From: Marinobacterium_A aestuariivivens
Lineage (GTDB): Bacteria; Pseudomonadota; Gammaproteobacteria; Pseudomonadales; Balneatricaceae
Reading direction: 5' to 3'
Assembly (NCBI RefSeq): GCF_042661465.1
Contig: NZ_JBHSWE010000001.1
Location: 4,402,001 to 4,466,000, forward strand
DNA length: 64,000 bases
Numbering within the stretch: position 1 is the first letter of the stretch; the number at the start of each line of letters is the position of its first letter. The translations under genes were made by a program, and so were the position numbers. The notes beneath the pieces were generated by a model. It saw only the letters and a program-made list of their open reading frames with translations. It searched no databases and was not told the DNA's origin. Positions 35,289 to 44,065 of the stretch are shown one piece after another.

Positions 35289-36337
35289 ATGAATTCAGTC
35301 GATAGGTTCTTTTTTTCATGTCGGTTCACCGGATTGCGTACGCGTGTGGCGGAGCTGCTGCCGGGCTTCGTGCTGTGCCTTGTCGTCGGTATGGCGGCGA
35401 CGTTCGTATCGGAGCACTACGGTGGCCCCACCATCCTTTATGCCGTGCTGATGGGCATGGCACTGAACTACCTGTCGCTGGAAGGCCGTTGTGTCGCGGG
35501 CATTGCCTTTTCGGCCAAGGCGGTACTGCGTTTTGGCATTGGGTTGATTGGCGCCCGAATTACCATTGAACAGTTACTGGGACTTGGGATTACGCCCATT
35601 GCCATCGTGCTGGTGGCTGTGCCGGCGACCATCGGTTTCGGTGTCCTGTGCGGCAAGTGGCTGAAGCTTGGCCGCTCACAGAGCGTGCTGGCGGGCGCCT
35701 CTGTTGGCATTTGCGGTGCGTCAGCAGCCCTGGCCGTAGCCTCGGTGTTGCCCCAGAACAAGGATGCGGAAAAAATCTGATATTCACGGTGATCTCGGTA
35801 ACGGCTCTGAGCACCGCGGCGATGATTCTTTATCCATTGGTCGTTAGCTATTTTGGTTTCAGTGAAACGGAAAGTGGTATTTTTCTGGGTGCGACCATTC
35901 ATGATGTCGCGCAGGTTGTGGGCGCGGGCTACATGGTCTCCGACAACGTAGGGGACGTCGCTACGTTTTCGAAGCTGCTGCGGGTGGCGATGCTGGTTCC
36001 GGTGGTGGTGATGATCTCGGTCATCGTTGCACGACAGCGTTCGGGAACTGGGAACAGGGGCATGTCAGGTTTGCCCTTGCCCGGCTTTCTGGTCGCCTTT
36101 GTCATTGTTGTACTGCTTAATAGTGGCGGATACCTGCCATCATCTATCAGCAATGCAATGATCGAGCTCTCGCGCTGGTGCCTGGTCGTTGCCATGGTGG
36201 GGCTGGGTATGAAAGCTTCCTTCAAGGAGCTGGCCGAAATGGGGTGGCGCCCGATGTTGCTTATGGTCGCTAGTACTGTTTTTCTCGCTCTTCTAGTTGG
36301 TATATGGTTAGTCGTGGATCGATATGTGGCTGGTTGA
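35289..36337 (+). pseudogene. YeiH-family putative sulfate/anion exporter, frameshifted
   Basis: The first frame covers four or five helices: LLPGFVLCLVVGMAATFVSE, GPTILYAVLMGMALNYLS, AVLRFGIGLIGARITIEQLLGLG and AGASVGICGASAALAVASVLP. The second continues FTVISVTALSTAAMILYPLV, GIFLGATIHDVAQVVGAGYMVSD, to GLGMKASFKELAEMGWRPM. Adding one A to the run 35770-35775 restores DAEKNLIFTVISVTA and a protein of about 350 residues, normal for YeiH/UPF0324. The family is annotated as putative sulfate exporters, but direct evidence is sparse. Together with TauE it points to anion export in this island. Confidence 0.82.
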
Positions 36338-36608
36338 TAAATAATCTATTTATTGTGTAGGTGTTTATCGATAAACGGTCTTATTAAATTACTCGTTAAC
36401 CTCATGATTTTTAGCGTTAGGGGGGGCAAAAAAATAATAAGAACCTGACAGGTAAGGTACTAAAATAGGTTCGGAATAGATCTGTTTATACGCCTGTATA
36501 GTAGGTTCTGAATAAGTAGGGCCACCTTTGTATGGTTTTTAAATAGCACTGCTTTTAATTGGGAAAAATAATCCTGCCGATGCAAGTCTAATAATAGAGA
36601 AATTAAAA

Positions 36609-36962
36609 ATGTTCCCCAAAGCCGATATTGTTGTGAGTCCAACCCTGACTTCCGAGCAGACCTGTCAACTGATCTCTCTAGGAGTGCTCTCGAACGTCAA
36701 CAGCGAAGTTTCAAAGTGTACTCGTGTATATATTTGTACAGAGCAGGATATCGTTGATGCGAACCTGATCAACCAGCTACCTGCCTCACTGGAACTGATC
36801 GCCCTCGCTGGCATCATAGCTGATAACATTGACCTCGAGGCGGCCAGGGCCCGCGGCATCAAGGTCAGTAGAGCTTCACCTGCCGCTTCGAGTATCGCAC
36901 TAAGCCTGAAAGCCAACATTGCGGCCTTTTTCGACCATGGACTGCCGCTTGACCGGGCTTGA
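36609..36962 (+). pseudogene. N-terminal fragment of a D-isomer-specific 2-hydroxyacid dehydrogenase
   Basis: A 117-codon reading frame starting MFPKADIVVSPTLTSEQTCQ. The segment LINQLPASLELIALAGIIADNIDLEAARARGIKVSRASP matches the N-terminal catalytic half-domain of 2-hydroxyacid dehydrogenases (the usual form is GTDNID...GI.V.N.P). It continues to SIALSLKANIAAFFDHGL but stops before the Rossmann domain. The active-site region is absent, so this is a truncated relic. Confidence 0.7.
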
Positions 36963-37103
36963 CTCCTTGATAAAGTCAAGCGCGCTGCGGAGTATTTTGG
37001 AATATTGTATACAGTTATTCCGGCAGAGCATTGAACAATGGAGGGGCAGTCTGTCGTGGCTAGGTGATCGAAATCGGTGAAGGTCTATATATCCGAACCG
37101 TTA

Positions 37104-37195
37104 TTAACCCGGCAGGTTAATATCTGAAGCAGGGATGCTGCATCATTGGACGCAGGCCAAAGCGAACGCCACCGAAACCAGAATGTCCGCGCATC
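37104..37195 (+). repeat. Partial copy C of the hairpin-rich element
   Basis: Begins TTAACCCGGCAGGTTAATA after a TA (37102-37103) and follows copy A through GAAGCAGGGATGCTGC, ATTGGACGCAGGCCAAA and CGCCACCGAAACCAG to CGCGCATCTCTGG. The second half, including the AAATAGGT hairpin and right terminus, is missing. Several stems carry mismatches, so this copy is decaying. Confidence 0.65.
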
Positions 37196-37310
37196 TCTGG
37201 CTCCTGTATGCCGATGGAAGGGGAGTCTATCCCATTCTCCCAGTAGGTCAACTCGGGAAGAAATGGTTTCATTTCGAGACACCGACATTTAGTCGTGCCC
37301 GTAACGCGAC

Positions 37311-38216
37311 TCAGTCCTCCTCGAAAGAAGCGTACTGCTCGGAGAGATAATCGATCAGGACCCGCACGGAAGGCAGCAGGCATCTGCGTGACGGAAAAAC
37401 GACATGGATGATCTCCCGTCGGGGAAACCAGTCGGGTAGCACCCGGACCAGTGAGCCGTCCGCCAGCTGATCCGGCACCATCAGGGTCGGCAGCTGCACG
37501 ACGCCGACGCCCGCCAGGGCGGCATTGCGCAGGGCGACCATGTCGGTGGTGACGAAGCGGGGGCTGTGGTTCAGCGTGATCCTGGCATCATGGGGTCCGT
37601 TCAGTATCCAGCTATAGGATTGCTGTGGTTCGCCGAGGCCGAGGCTGGGCCACTTCACCAGATCGGCTGGTGCGGCGGGTACGCCTTGTCTTTCAATCAG
37701 AGCGGGGCTGGCGACCAGGCACTGGCCCCGGTCCGACAGCACACGCAGCACCAGTTCGCTGTCTTCCAGCGGCGGCGGTCGGACCCGAATCGCCACATCC
37801 ACTCCCTCTGCGATGACATCGACGCGCCGGTTGGTCGCTTCGAGATGAATCCTGACATGGGGATATCGGACCATGAAATCGGCCAGCATCGACCCCACAT
37901 GTGCGTGCAGTAACGCGATCGGACAGGTCAGGCGGATCAGCCCGCGAGGCTCGGCCTTGATCGCGTCGATCGCTTCCTGCGCGGACTCGGCCTCCACCAG
38001 CATCGCCTTGCAGTGATCGTAGTATGTCTGGCCGACATCCGTCATCTTGAAGTGGCGGGTTGAGCGCTGAATCAGCCGGACGCCCAGGCGGTCCTCAAGC
38101 AGGGCGATACGGCGACTGAGCTTGGATTTCGGCACGCCCAGGGCACGCCCCGCCGGCGCGAATCCGCCATGGTCTACGGCCTGCACGTAGTAGTAGAGAT
38201 CGTTCAGGTCCTGCAT
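37311..38216 (-). CDS. LysR-family transcriptional regulator
   Basis: The ATG at 38216 (MQDLNDLYYYVQAVDHGGFA) is the usual start in this subgroup; 301 residues. HTH: FAPAGRALGVPKSKLSRRIALLEDRLGVRLIQRSTRHFKMT. Effector domain about 90-290, with IRLTCPIALLHAHVGSMLAD and RRVDVIAEGVDVAIRV. It is transcribed away from the pirin gene with a gap of 124 bp, so it probably controls the pirin / isochorismatase-like cluster. Close relatives often regulate pirin and quinone-reductase genes and respond to oxidants or electrophiles. Confidence 0.9.
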   Translation of the reverse strand: MQDLNDLYYYVQAVDHGGFAPAGRALGVPKSKLSRRIALLEDRLGVRLIQRSTRHFKMTDVGQTYYDHCKAMLVEAESAQEAIDAIKAEPRGLIRLTCPIALLHAHVGSMLADFMVRYPHVRIHLEATNRRVDVIAEGVDVAIRVRPPPLEDSELVLRVLSDRGQCLVASPALIERQGVPAAPADLVKWPSLGLGEPQQSYSWILNGPHDARITLNHSPRFVTTDMVALRNAALAGVGVVQLPTLMVPDQLADGSLVRVLPDWFPRREIIHVVFPSRRCLLPSVRVLIDYLSEQYASFEED

Positions 38217-38340
38217 TGGAGGCAACTATCCATCGTTCTATATTTAGGACTCAGCAGTGCAATTTAGCACGCTACACGCCACCGTCCAGCGAAATTATGC
38301 TTTACGAAAGCGTCTATTCTGAAACGAACGGGAGACTGGC

Positions 38341-39209
38341 ATGAAAAGCGTACTCGGGGTCTTCAATGCACCGCGTACTCATTGGGTGGGGAATGGCTTC
38401 CCCGTACGTTCTCTTTTTTCGTACCAGGGCCAGGGTAAGCAGCTCAGCCCCTTTCTCCTCCTCGACTATGCCGGTCCGATGGATTTCGCGCCGTCGGACA
38501 AGCCCCGTGGAGTTGGTCAGCATCCCCACCGCGGATTCGAGACCGTCACTATCGTTTACAAGGGGAGCTCGCGCACTGCGACTCATCCGGCGAGGGAGGC
38601 ACGATCGGTCCCGGCGATGTCCAGTGGATGACCGCGGGCGCCGGGATACTGCACGAAGAGTTTCACTCTCCCGCTTTCACCCGCACAGGGGGGACGCTGG
38701 AGATGGTACAGCTCTGGGTCAATCTGCCGGCACGGAACAAGGGTATCGCCCCTCGTTATCAGGCGATCCTCGACCGGGATATCCCCTCGGTGGACCTTCC
38801 CGCTCGCGGCGGAACCCTGCGCGTAATCGCCGGCGAGTACAGCGGCCAGCGAGGGCCGGCCCAGACCTTTACACGGATGAACGTCTGGGATCTAAGGCTG
38901 AAGGCCGGTGGCCGCAACGAGTTTACCCTGCCCGCCGGTTGGAGCGTAGCGCTGGTCGTTCTTCACGGCGAGGTCCGGGTCAATGCCGGTACCGAGGTGG
39001 GCGAAGCCCAGATGGCGGTGCTGGGCGAGGAGGGGCAGGTCATAGATGTCGAAGCCGGCACCGATTCGGTCGTGCTGCTGTTGAGCGGTGAACCGATAGA
39101 CGAGCCCATCGTGGGGCACGGCCCCTTCGTGATGAACACCGAAGCGGAGATCGCGCAAGCCATCCGCGACTTCAATAGCGGTGCTTTCGGCAGGATCGCC
39201 AAAGAGTAG
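38341..39209 (+). pseudogene. Pirin-family cupin protein, frameshifted
   Basis: First frame: MKSVLGVFNAPRTHWVGNGF to GVGQHPHRGFETVTIVYKG, containing two of the four metal ligands (QHPHRGF). Second frame: VQWMTAGAGILHEEFHSPAF (the other His and Glu) through the C-terminal cupin, WVNLPARNKG and VLHGEVRVNAG. Adding one G to the run 38562-38565 joins them as VYKGELAHCDSSGEGG; repaired length about 290 residues. Bacterial pirins bind Fe and some have quercetinase activity or modulate metabolism. First in a cluster with isochorismatase-like, quinone reductase-like and KefC genes. Confidence 0.87.
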
Positions 39210-39281
39210 CCGCCCTGTCGCCTTTTGCGACGGGGCAAAAAGCGGTGCACAAGCACCCAGTTAACCTCGAGGAAAAATCCC

Positions 39282-39908
39282 ATGAGCAAGCCTTACGTCC
39301 GTCTCGACAAGAACGATGCCGCCGTGCTGCTGGTCGATCACCAGGCAGGGCTGCTGTCCCTGGTTCGGGACATCGAACCCGACAAGTTCAAGAACAACGT
39401 CCTGGCGCTGGCCGATCTGGCGAAGTACTTCGAATTGCCGACCATTCTGACCACCAGCTTCGAGAACGGCCCCAACGGTCCGCTGGTCCCGGAACTGAAG
39501 GAGATCTTTCCCGATGCGCCCTATATCGCCCGTCCCGGTCAGATCAATGCCTGGGACAACGAGGAGTTCCTCGCGGCCGTCAAGGCCACCGGCAAGAAGC
39601 AACTGATCATTGCCGGTGTCGTGACCGAAGTCTGCGTCGCCTTCCCGGTGCTGTCGGCGCTGGAGGAAGGCTACGAGGTCTTCGTGGTGACCGACGCTTC
39701 CGGCACCTTCAACGCCATGACCCGCGATGCGGCCTGGGATCGCATGTCGGCCGCCGGTGCCCAATTGATGACCTGGTTCGGCGCCGCCTGCGAGCTGCAC
39801 CGCGACTGGCGCAACGATGTCGAAGGGCTCGGCGCGCTGTTCTCGAACCATATTCCGGACTATCGCAATCTGATTTCCAGCTACAGCACTTTCCAGGGCG
39901 GTAACTGA
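39282..39908 (+). CDS. Isochorismatase-family cysteine hydrolase (YcaC-like)
   Basis: ATG at 39282 (MSKPYVRLDKNDAAVLLVDH), with GAGGAA upstream, gives 208 residues. Catalytic Asp in LLVDHQAG and nucleophilic Cys in AGVVTEVCVAFPVLSALEEGY are typical of the YcaC branch; QINAWDNEEF and FGAACELHRDWRNDVEGL also match. YcaC enzymes form an octameric ring, with unknown natural substrate. Transcribed with pirin and followed by an intrinsic terminator. Confidence 0.9.
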   Translation: MSKPYVRLDKNDAAVLLVDHQAGLLSLVRDIEPDKFKNNVLALADLAKYFELPTILTTSFENGPNGPLVPELKEIFPDAPYIARPGQINAWDNEEFLAAVKATGKKQLIIAGVVTEVCVAFPVLSALEEGYEVFVVTDASGTFNAMTRDAAWDRMSAAGAQLMTWFGAACELHRDWRNDVEGLGALFSNHIPDYRNLISSYSTFQGGN

Positions 39909-39962
39909 TCGATAACGCCGGCAGGTTGCAGGCGCCCGCTGAATCGGGCTTGCCGGCATAAC

Positions 39963-40003
39963 GGGCGGGGATTCGGTCAGGCCGGATTCTCCGCCCCTTT
40001 TTT
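39963..40003 (+). terminator. Rho-independent terminator after the isochorismatase-family gene
   Basis: GGGCGGGGA (39963-39971) pairs with TCTCCGCCC (39988-39996), followed by a run of six T (39998-40003). It ends the pirin-ycaC transcription unit. Confidence 0.65.
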
Positions 40004-40108
40004 GGCCAGGCCGGGGGACAGGGCGGCGATATGCCGCAATGCCGACGCTGGACGTTGTTTGCTCTGCATGCTCAGTCATGGCACAGATTGGAAAAGAGGT
40101 AACCGGAC

Positions 40109-41065
40109 ATGAAAGCCCTGCAGTTTGATGCCACCGGAGATCTGTCGGCCCTGCGGCTGGTGGAGTTGCAACAGCCGGTACCGGTGTACGATGAGGTACT
40201 GGTCGAGATCAAGGCGGCGGGTTTGAACCCCAGTGACGTCAAGAATGTACTGGGACTCTTTCCGTATACGACGCTGCCCCGGATACCGGGCCGGGACTTC
40301 GCCGGCATCGTCGTCGAAGGGCCGGAGCCGCTGCTTGGCCAGGAAGTTTGGGGCAGTGGGCGTGAGCTGGGTTTTATCCGTGATGGCAGCCATGCGCAGT
40401 TCATGACGCTGCCGGCGAGGGCCGTAGCCGTTAAACCGGCCTGCCTGAGCTTCGGCCAGGCCGCCGCCTGCGGCGTGCCCTTCATTACCGCGCTCGATGC
40501 GCTGCAGCGCTGTCAGGTCGATGCCGGTACTCGTTTGTTGATCATCGGCGCAGGCGCGGTGGCGTCGGCGGCAAACCAGCTCGGCCGGGCGCTTGGTGCC
40601 CGCTCCGTGATGGCGGTGCGCCGACCGGAGTCGCTGGATGAACTGCGTGCGCAGGGCGTCGACGCCATTGCGCTGGAACCCGCCGATAGCCTCGGCAACC
40701 GTATCGGTGAGGCTTTCGCGGGGGAGGCCTGTGACGTTCTGTTCGATACGACCGGACACTGGCTGGCCGCAGCGGTGAGTTTGATTGGCCCCGGTGGGCG
40801 TGTCGCGGTCATCGCGGCTCCCGCCGGCGGTGTGGTCGAGGTACCGGTGCTGGATCTGTACCGTCGCGGCGGCATGATCGTCGGCATCAATTCGGCACTG
40901 TACAGCGTTGAAGATTGTGCAAAGATGTTGAACCGTATCGGCCGGTATTTCGAGCAGGGGGAGTGCGTTACGGGCGGCATTGCGCGATGGGGGCTGGAGC
41001 AGGGTATTGACGCCTATCGCGCCTGTCATGAGGGGCGCGCCGGTAAGGTCGTACTGGTGCCCTGA
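40109..41065 (+). CDS. Medium-chain dehydrogenase, zinc-free quinone oxidoreductase type
   Basis: A 318-residue MDR protein: MKALQFDATGDLSALRLVEL, AAGLNPSDVKNVLGLF, PGRDFAGIVVEG and an NAD(P)-binding LIIGAGAVASAANQLGRALG. No structural zinc Cys cluster is visible, so NADPH:quinone reductase-like chemistry is likelier than alcohol dehydrogenase. Between the YcaC-like and KefC-like genes on the same strand; the context suggests reductive removal of quinones or electrophiles. Substrate unknown. Confidence 0.85.
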   Translation: MKALQFDATGDLSALRLVELQQPVPVYDEVLVEIKAAGLNPSDVKNVLGLFPYTTLPRIPGRDFAGIVVEGPEPLLGQEVWGSGRELGFIRDGSHAQFMTLPARAVAVKPACLSFGQAAACGVPFITALDALQRCQVDAGTRLLIIGAGAVASAANQLGRALGARSVMAVRRPESLDELRAQGVDAIALEPADSLGNRIGEAFAGEACDVLFDTTGHWLAAAVSLIGPGGRVAVIAAPAGGVVEVPVLDLYRRGGMIVGINSALYSVEDCAKMLNRIGRYFEQGECVTGGIARWGLEQGIDAYRACHEGRAGKVVLVP

Positions 41066-41153
41066 TGCCGGCGCCGGTATAACGCCCTCCGGGTCAATTC
41101 GAAACGGGCTGGCCGCTGCCGTCGGCTCGTACAACTATTCCGAGGAGGCCGCC

Positions 41154-42959
41154 GTGCCACATGAAGGCGGGTTGCTACAGGCGGTCGTCGTTTTCCTGAC
41201 CGCAGCCGTCATTGCCGTTCCCCTCGCCAAGCGCCTGAAGCTGGGGGCGGTGCTGGGTTATCTTCTGGCCGGGGTGGTGATCGGCCCGTCCGTGCTGAGC
41301 CTGATCGATGATCCGCAAAGTGTCGCCCATATTTCCGAGCTGGGTGTGGTGCTGCTGCTGTTCATCATCGGGCTCGAGCTGTCGCCGCGACGCTTATGGG
41401 TCATGCGCAGGTCGGTATTCGGCGCGGGCCTCGCCCAGGTGCTGTTGACCGCGCTGCTGATCGGCGCGGTTGCGGCGCTGGGATTCGGGCAGTCCCTTGA
41501 GGCCTCGGTCGTGCTGGGGCTTGGCTTGGCCCTGTCGTCGACGGCCTTCGGCCTGCAGGTACTGGCCGAGCGCAAGGAGCTCAACAGCGCCCATGGCCGG
41601 CAGGCGTTCGCTATCCTGCTGTTCCAGGATATCGCCGCCATTCCGCTGATTGCGCTGGTGCCGCTGCTCAGTGGTGCCGGCAGTGGCGAAACCGCGGATA
41701 CCGGCTGGGTGTCTGTGCTTAAGGTGCTCGGCAGTATTGGCGTCGTGATCCTGGGCGGACGTTACCTGCTGCGTCCCGTTTTTCGCATTGTGGCCAAGAC
41801 CGGTATCCAGGAGGTTTCGACCGCGACTGCGCTGCTCGTCGTGATCGGTACCGCCTGGCTGATGGAGCTGGCGGGTGTCTCCATGGCCCTGGGCGCCTTC
41901 CTGGCGGGCCTGCTGCTCGCCGACTCCGAGTACCGCCATGAACTGGAATCCCAGATCCAGCCGTTCAAGGGACTGTTGCTGGGGCTCTTTTTTATCAGTG
42001 TCGGCATGACCGCGAATACGGGGCTGCTGCTCGTGGCTCCCGGGGCGGTACTGGCATTGACCGCGGCACTGATACTGCTGAAACTGCCGTTGCTGTGGCT
42101 GGTCGGAAAACTGTTGGGCGGGCTCGATGCCCGCAGTGCGCTGCGGCTTGGCGTCGTGCTGGCAACGGGGGGCGAATTTGCCTTCGTGGTGTTCAAGATG
42201 GCGCAGGATCAGGGACTGTTGTCTCCCGACGTCCATGGTTATCTGGTGTTGGCGATTACGCTGTCGATGGCCGTTGCCCCGCTGCTGCTGATACTGGTCG
42301 AGCGTCTGGTCCGGCCGCAGCCCGAGCCCCGGGAGGTGCCGGAGGATTACCGGGATATCGACAGTGACGAGCCGCGTGTCCTGATCGCCGGCATGGGTCG
42401 GGTCGGACAGATCGTCGCCCGTATTCTGCATGCGCAGCGTGTCCCTTTCGTGGCACTGGATACGGAGGTCGAAAGCATCGAGCTCTCGCGCAGTGTAGAA
42501 CAGATGCCAATCTTCTATGGTGATCCGCTGCGGCCGGAGATCCTGCGCGCTGCCGGCGCCGGATCGGCGAAGCTGTTCGTCATCGCCACCGACGATCCCG
42601 GGACCACCGTCAAAATTGCGCAGCTGGTGCGTCGGCGCTATCCCGATATCAGGGTGATCGCCCGGGCGCGCAATCGGCAGCATGCGCTGCAGTTGGATCG
42701 GCTGGGCGTGGCGCCGATTCGCGAGACCTTCCATTCGAGCCTGGAGATGAGCCGCAGGACCCTGGTCGGCCTGGGGCTTAGTGCCGAGCAGGCGGATGCT
42801 CGCATCAAGCGGTTCCAGCGGCACGACGAGGACGTGCTGAAGGCCCAGCAGGCGGTGTTAGACGACAAGGCGGCGGTGATTCAGGCGGCTCGGGATGCCC
42901 GTGCGGAACTGGAGGCCCTGTTCGCGTCCGATGAGGCCGATGTTACGAAGAAAGGCTAA
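41154..42959 (+). CDS. KefB/KefC-type potassium:proton antiporter with TrkA-N domain
   Basis: GTG at 41154, preceded by GAGGAGG, gives 601 residues; a longer upstream frame lacks similarity. The N-terminal CPA2 domain has about 12 helices (LGAVLGYLLAGVVIGPSVLS, GVVLLLFIIGLELSPRRLW, GLALSSTAFGLQVLAE, GAFLAGLLLADSEYRHELE). A Rossmann TrkA-N domain follows from about residue 405: RVLIAGMGRVGQIVARIL. The end is a charged coiled coil. Kef systems are gated by glutathione adducts and acidify the cytoplasm during electrophile stress. This fits the preceding quinone-reductase-like gene; no separate KefF/KefG gene is seen, and the MDR protein might take that role. Confidence 0.9.
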   Translation: MPHEGGLLQAVVVFLTAAVIAVPLAKRLKLGAVLGYLLAGVVIGPSVLSLIDDPQSVAHISELGVVLLLFIIGLELSPRRLWVMRRSVFGAGLAQVLLTALLIGAVAALGFGQSLEASVVLGLGLALSSTAFGLQVLAERKELNSAHGRQAFAILLFQDIAAIPLIALVPLLSGAGSGETADTGWVSVLKVLGSIGVVILGGRYLLRPVFRIVAKTGIQEVSTATALLVVIGTAWLMELAGVSMALGAFLAGLLLADSEYRHELESQIQPFKGLLLGLFFISVGMTANTGLLLVAPGAVLALTAALILLKLPLLWLVGKLLGGLDARSALRLGVVLATGGEFAFVVFKMAQDQGLLSPDVHGYLVLAITLSMAVAPLLLILVERLVRPQPEPREVPEDYRDIDSDEPRVLIAGMGRVGQIVARILHAQRVPFVALDTEVESIELSRSVEQMPIFYGDPLRPEILRAAGAGSAKLFVIATDDPGTTVKIAQLVRRRYPDIRVIARARNRQHALQLDRLGVAPIRETFHSSLEMSRRTLVGLGLSAEQADARIKRFQRHDEDVLKAQQAVLDDKAAVIQAARDARAELEALFASDEADVTKKG

Positions 42960-42994
42960 TACCCTCCGCCCTGGCCCGGCACCGATTGACGGCA

Positions 42995-43606
42995 TCAGTC
43001 TCCGGTCGGGGCAATACCCTTCATGAAGACGGCGATCGCTTCGTCGATCAGCCGGTTCTGCTCCACCCGCCCCGGGACCTCCAGTCCGAGCAGACTGCGC
43101 AACTGGAAATCGCCGGTCAGGGCGTCGAGAAAGAGGATCGCCCGGGCATGAGCATCGCCCGGGGTCACGAGTCCGGCGCCGTCGGCCCAGATAAAGTACT
43201 CGGTAAGACAGCGGTACGATGTGGCCGGTGCGGCGTTGAAAAAGGTTCGGGCAGAGGCCGGTGCCCGTGGGGCCTCAGCGACGATCAGGCGGTGCAGCGC
43301 AATGGTGCGGGGCGATAACAGAACCTCGAGAAAGGTATGTGCGATCGTCGACAGCGCTTCCTGCAGCGACAGTCGCTTGAGGTCCATATGGGTGAGAGGG
43401 GTGACGATCTCCTCGCACAGCTGTTCGACGATAGCGGCGAAGAGCCCATCCTTGTCGCCGAAATACTTGTAGATCGTTCGCTTGGAACCGCCGATCTGCG
43501 CGATGATGCCGTCGACGCTAACGCCTGCATATCCCGATTCGAGAAACATCTCGGTCGCTGCATTGATGATGGCTTTGCGCTTTTCGATCTGCCGCGGCTG
43601 ATTCAT
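42995..43606 (-). CDS. TetR-family transcriptional repressor
   Basis: A 203-residue protein. The HTH domain reads KRKAIINAATEMFLESGYAGVSVDGIIAQIGGSKRTIYKYFGDKDGLFAAIV, and the C-terminal ligand domain (about 70-200) is of the AcrR_C-like TetR_C class. It is divergent from the aromatic catabolic cluster across a 460-bp intergenic region that carries a well-formed promoter overlapped by a 21-bp palindrome (44011-44031), its probable operator. The inducer is likely an aromatic substrate or intermediate of the cluster. Confidence 0.92.
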   Translation of the reverse strand: MNQPRQIEKRKAIINAATEMFLESGYAGVSVDGIIAQIGGSKRTIYKYFGDKDGLFAAIVEQLCEEIVTPLTHMDLKRLSLQEALSTIAHTFLEVLLSPRTIALHRLIVAEAPRAPASARTFFNAAPATSYRCLTEYFIWADGAGLVTPGDAHARAILFLDALTGDFQLRSLLGLEVPGRVEQNRLIDEAIAVFMKGIAPTGD

Positions 43607-43971
43607 GGGTCTGATGCTTTCTCAAAAAAGATACGGTAATGGATAGTACAGTTCAGGGTGTGCTCAAGGATAAAGGCCTTTCCGCATTTCATCAACCCGG
43701 TCGAGGGCCCTTGAGGGCCCTCACGCTGACAGCAGCACCCGCTACAGCCGGCCTGTATCCGGCGGTATCGATATCAGCCCGGATATGCAGAGCCGATTCT
43801 CCCTCGTCTCCTCCTGCCCAGAGCCAGACGAACAGGGTTAGGTAGCGGCTTCGACGGCGAGTGGCAAGGCCCGACGGCGTTCGTCTACCGGATCAGGCCA
43901 AGGCTGTGGTGGTCAATAGCTATTAAGTATCAAAGCGTCAACCAACATAATAAAAAACAACTCATTGTTCG
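43607..43971. other. Divergent intergenic region between the TetR gene and the aromatic cluster
   Basis: No gene is supported. A GC-rich hairpin with GAGGGCCCT arms lies at 43703-43722. It is too far from either gene to be an obvious operator and has no T tract. Confidence 0.35.
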
Positions 43972-44000
43972 TTGACTTACATCACGGGCAAAGCTAATGT
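43972..44000 (+). promoter_or_regulatory. Sigma-70 promoter of the aromatic catabolic cluster
   Basis: TTGACT (43972-43977), a 17-bp spacer and TAATGT (43995-44000) form a near-consensus promoter. The predicted transcription start is about 44007, roughly 60 bp ahead of the first gene and just before the palindromic operator. Confidence 0.6.
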
Positions 44001-44010
44001 TCACTAAAAG

Positions 44011-44031
44011 GGTACGGTACAGTACCTTACC
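44011..44031. promoter_or_regulatory. TetR operator candidate
   Basis: A 21-bp palindrome with core GGTAC-A-GTACC (44016-44026) and outer arms GGTA / TACC, one mismatched pair only. It sits just after the predicted +1, so a bound TetR dimer would block transcription. Confidence 0.6.
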
Positions 44032-44065
44032 GTCAAATCAAAAAGATCGGTTGAGAGGTGTCGTG

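Noticed and set aside
41394..42824. Long minus-strand open frame opposite the KefC-like gene
   Set aside because: Gln/His-rich antisense translation with no motif; the plus strand is a full antiporter.
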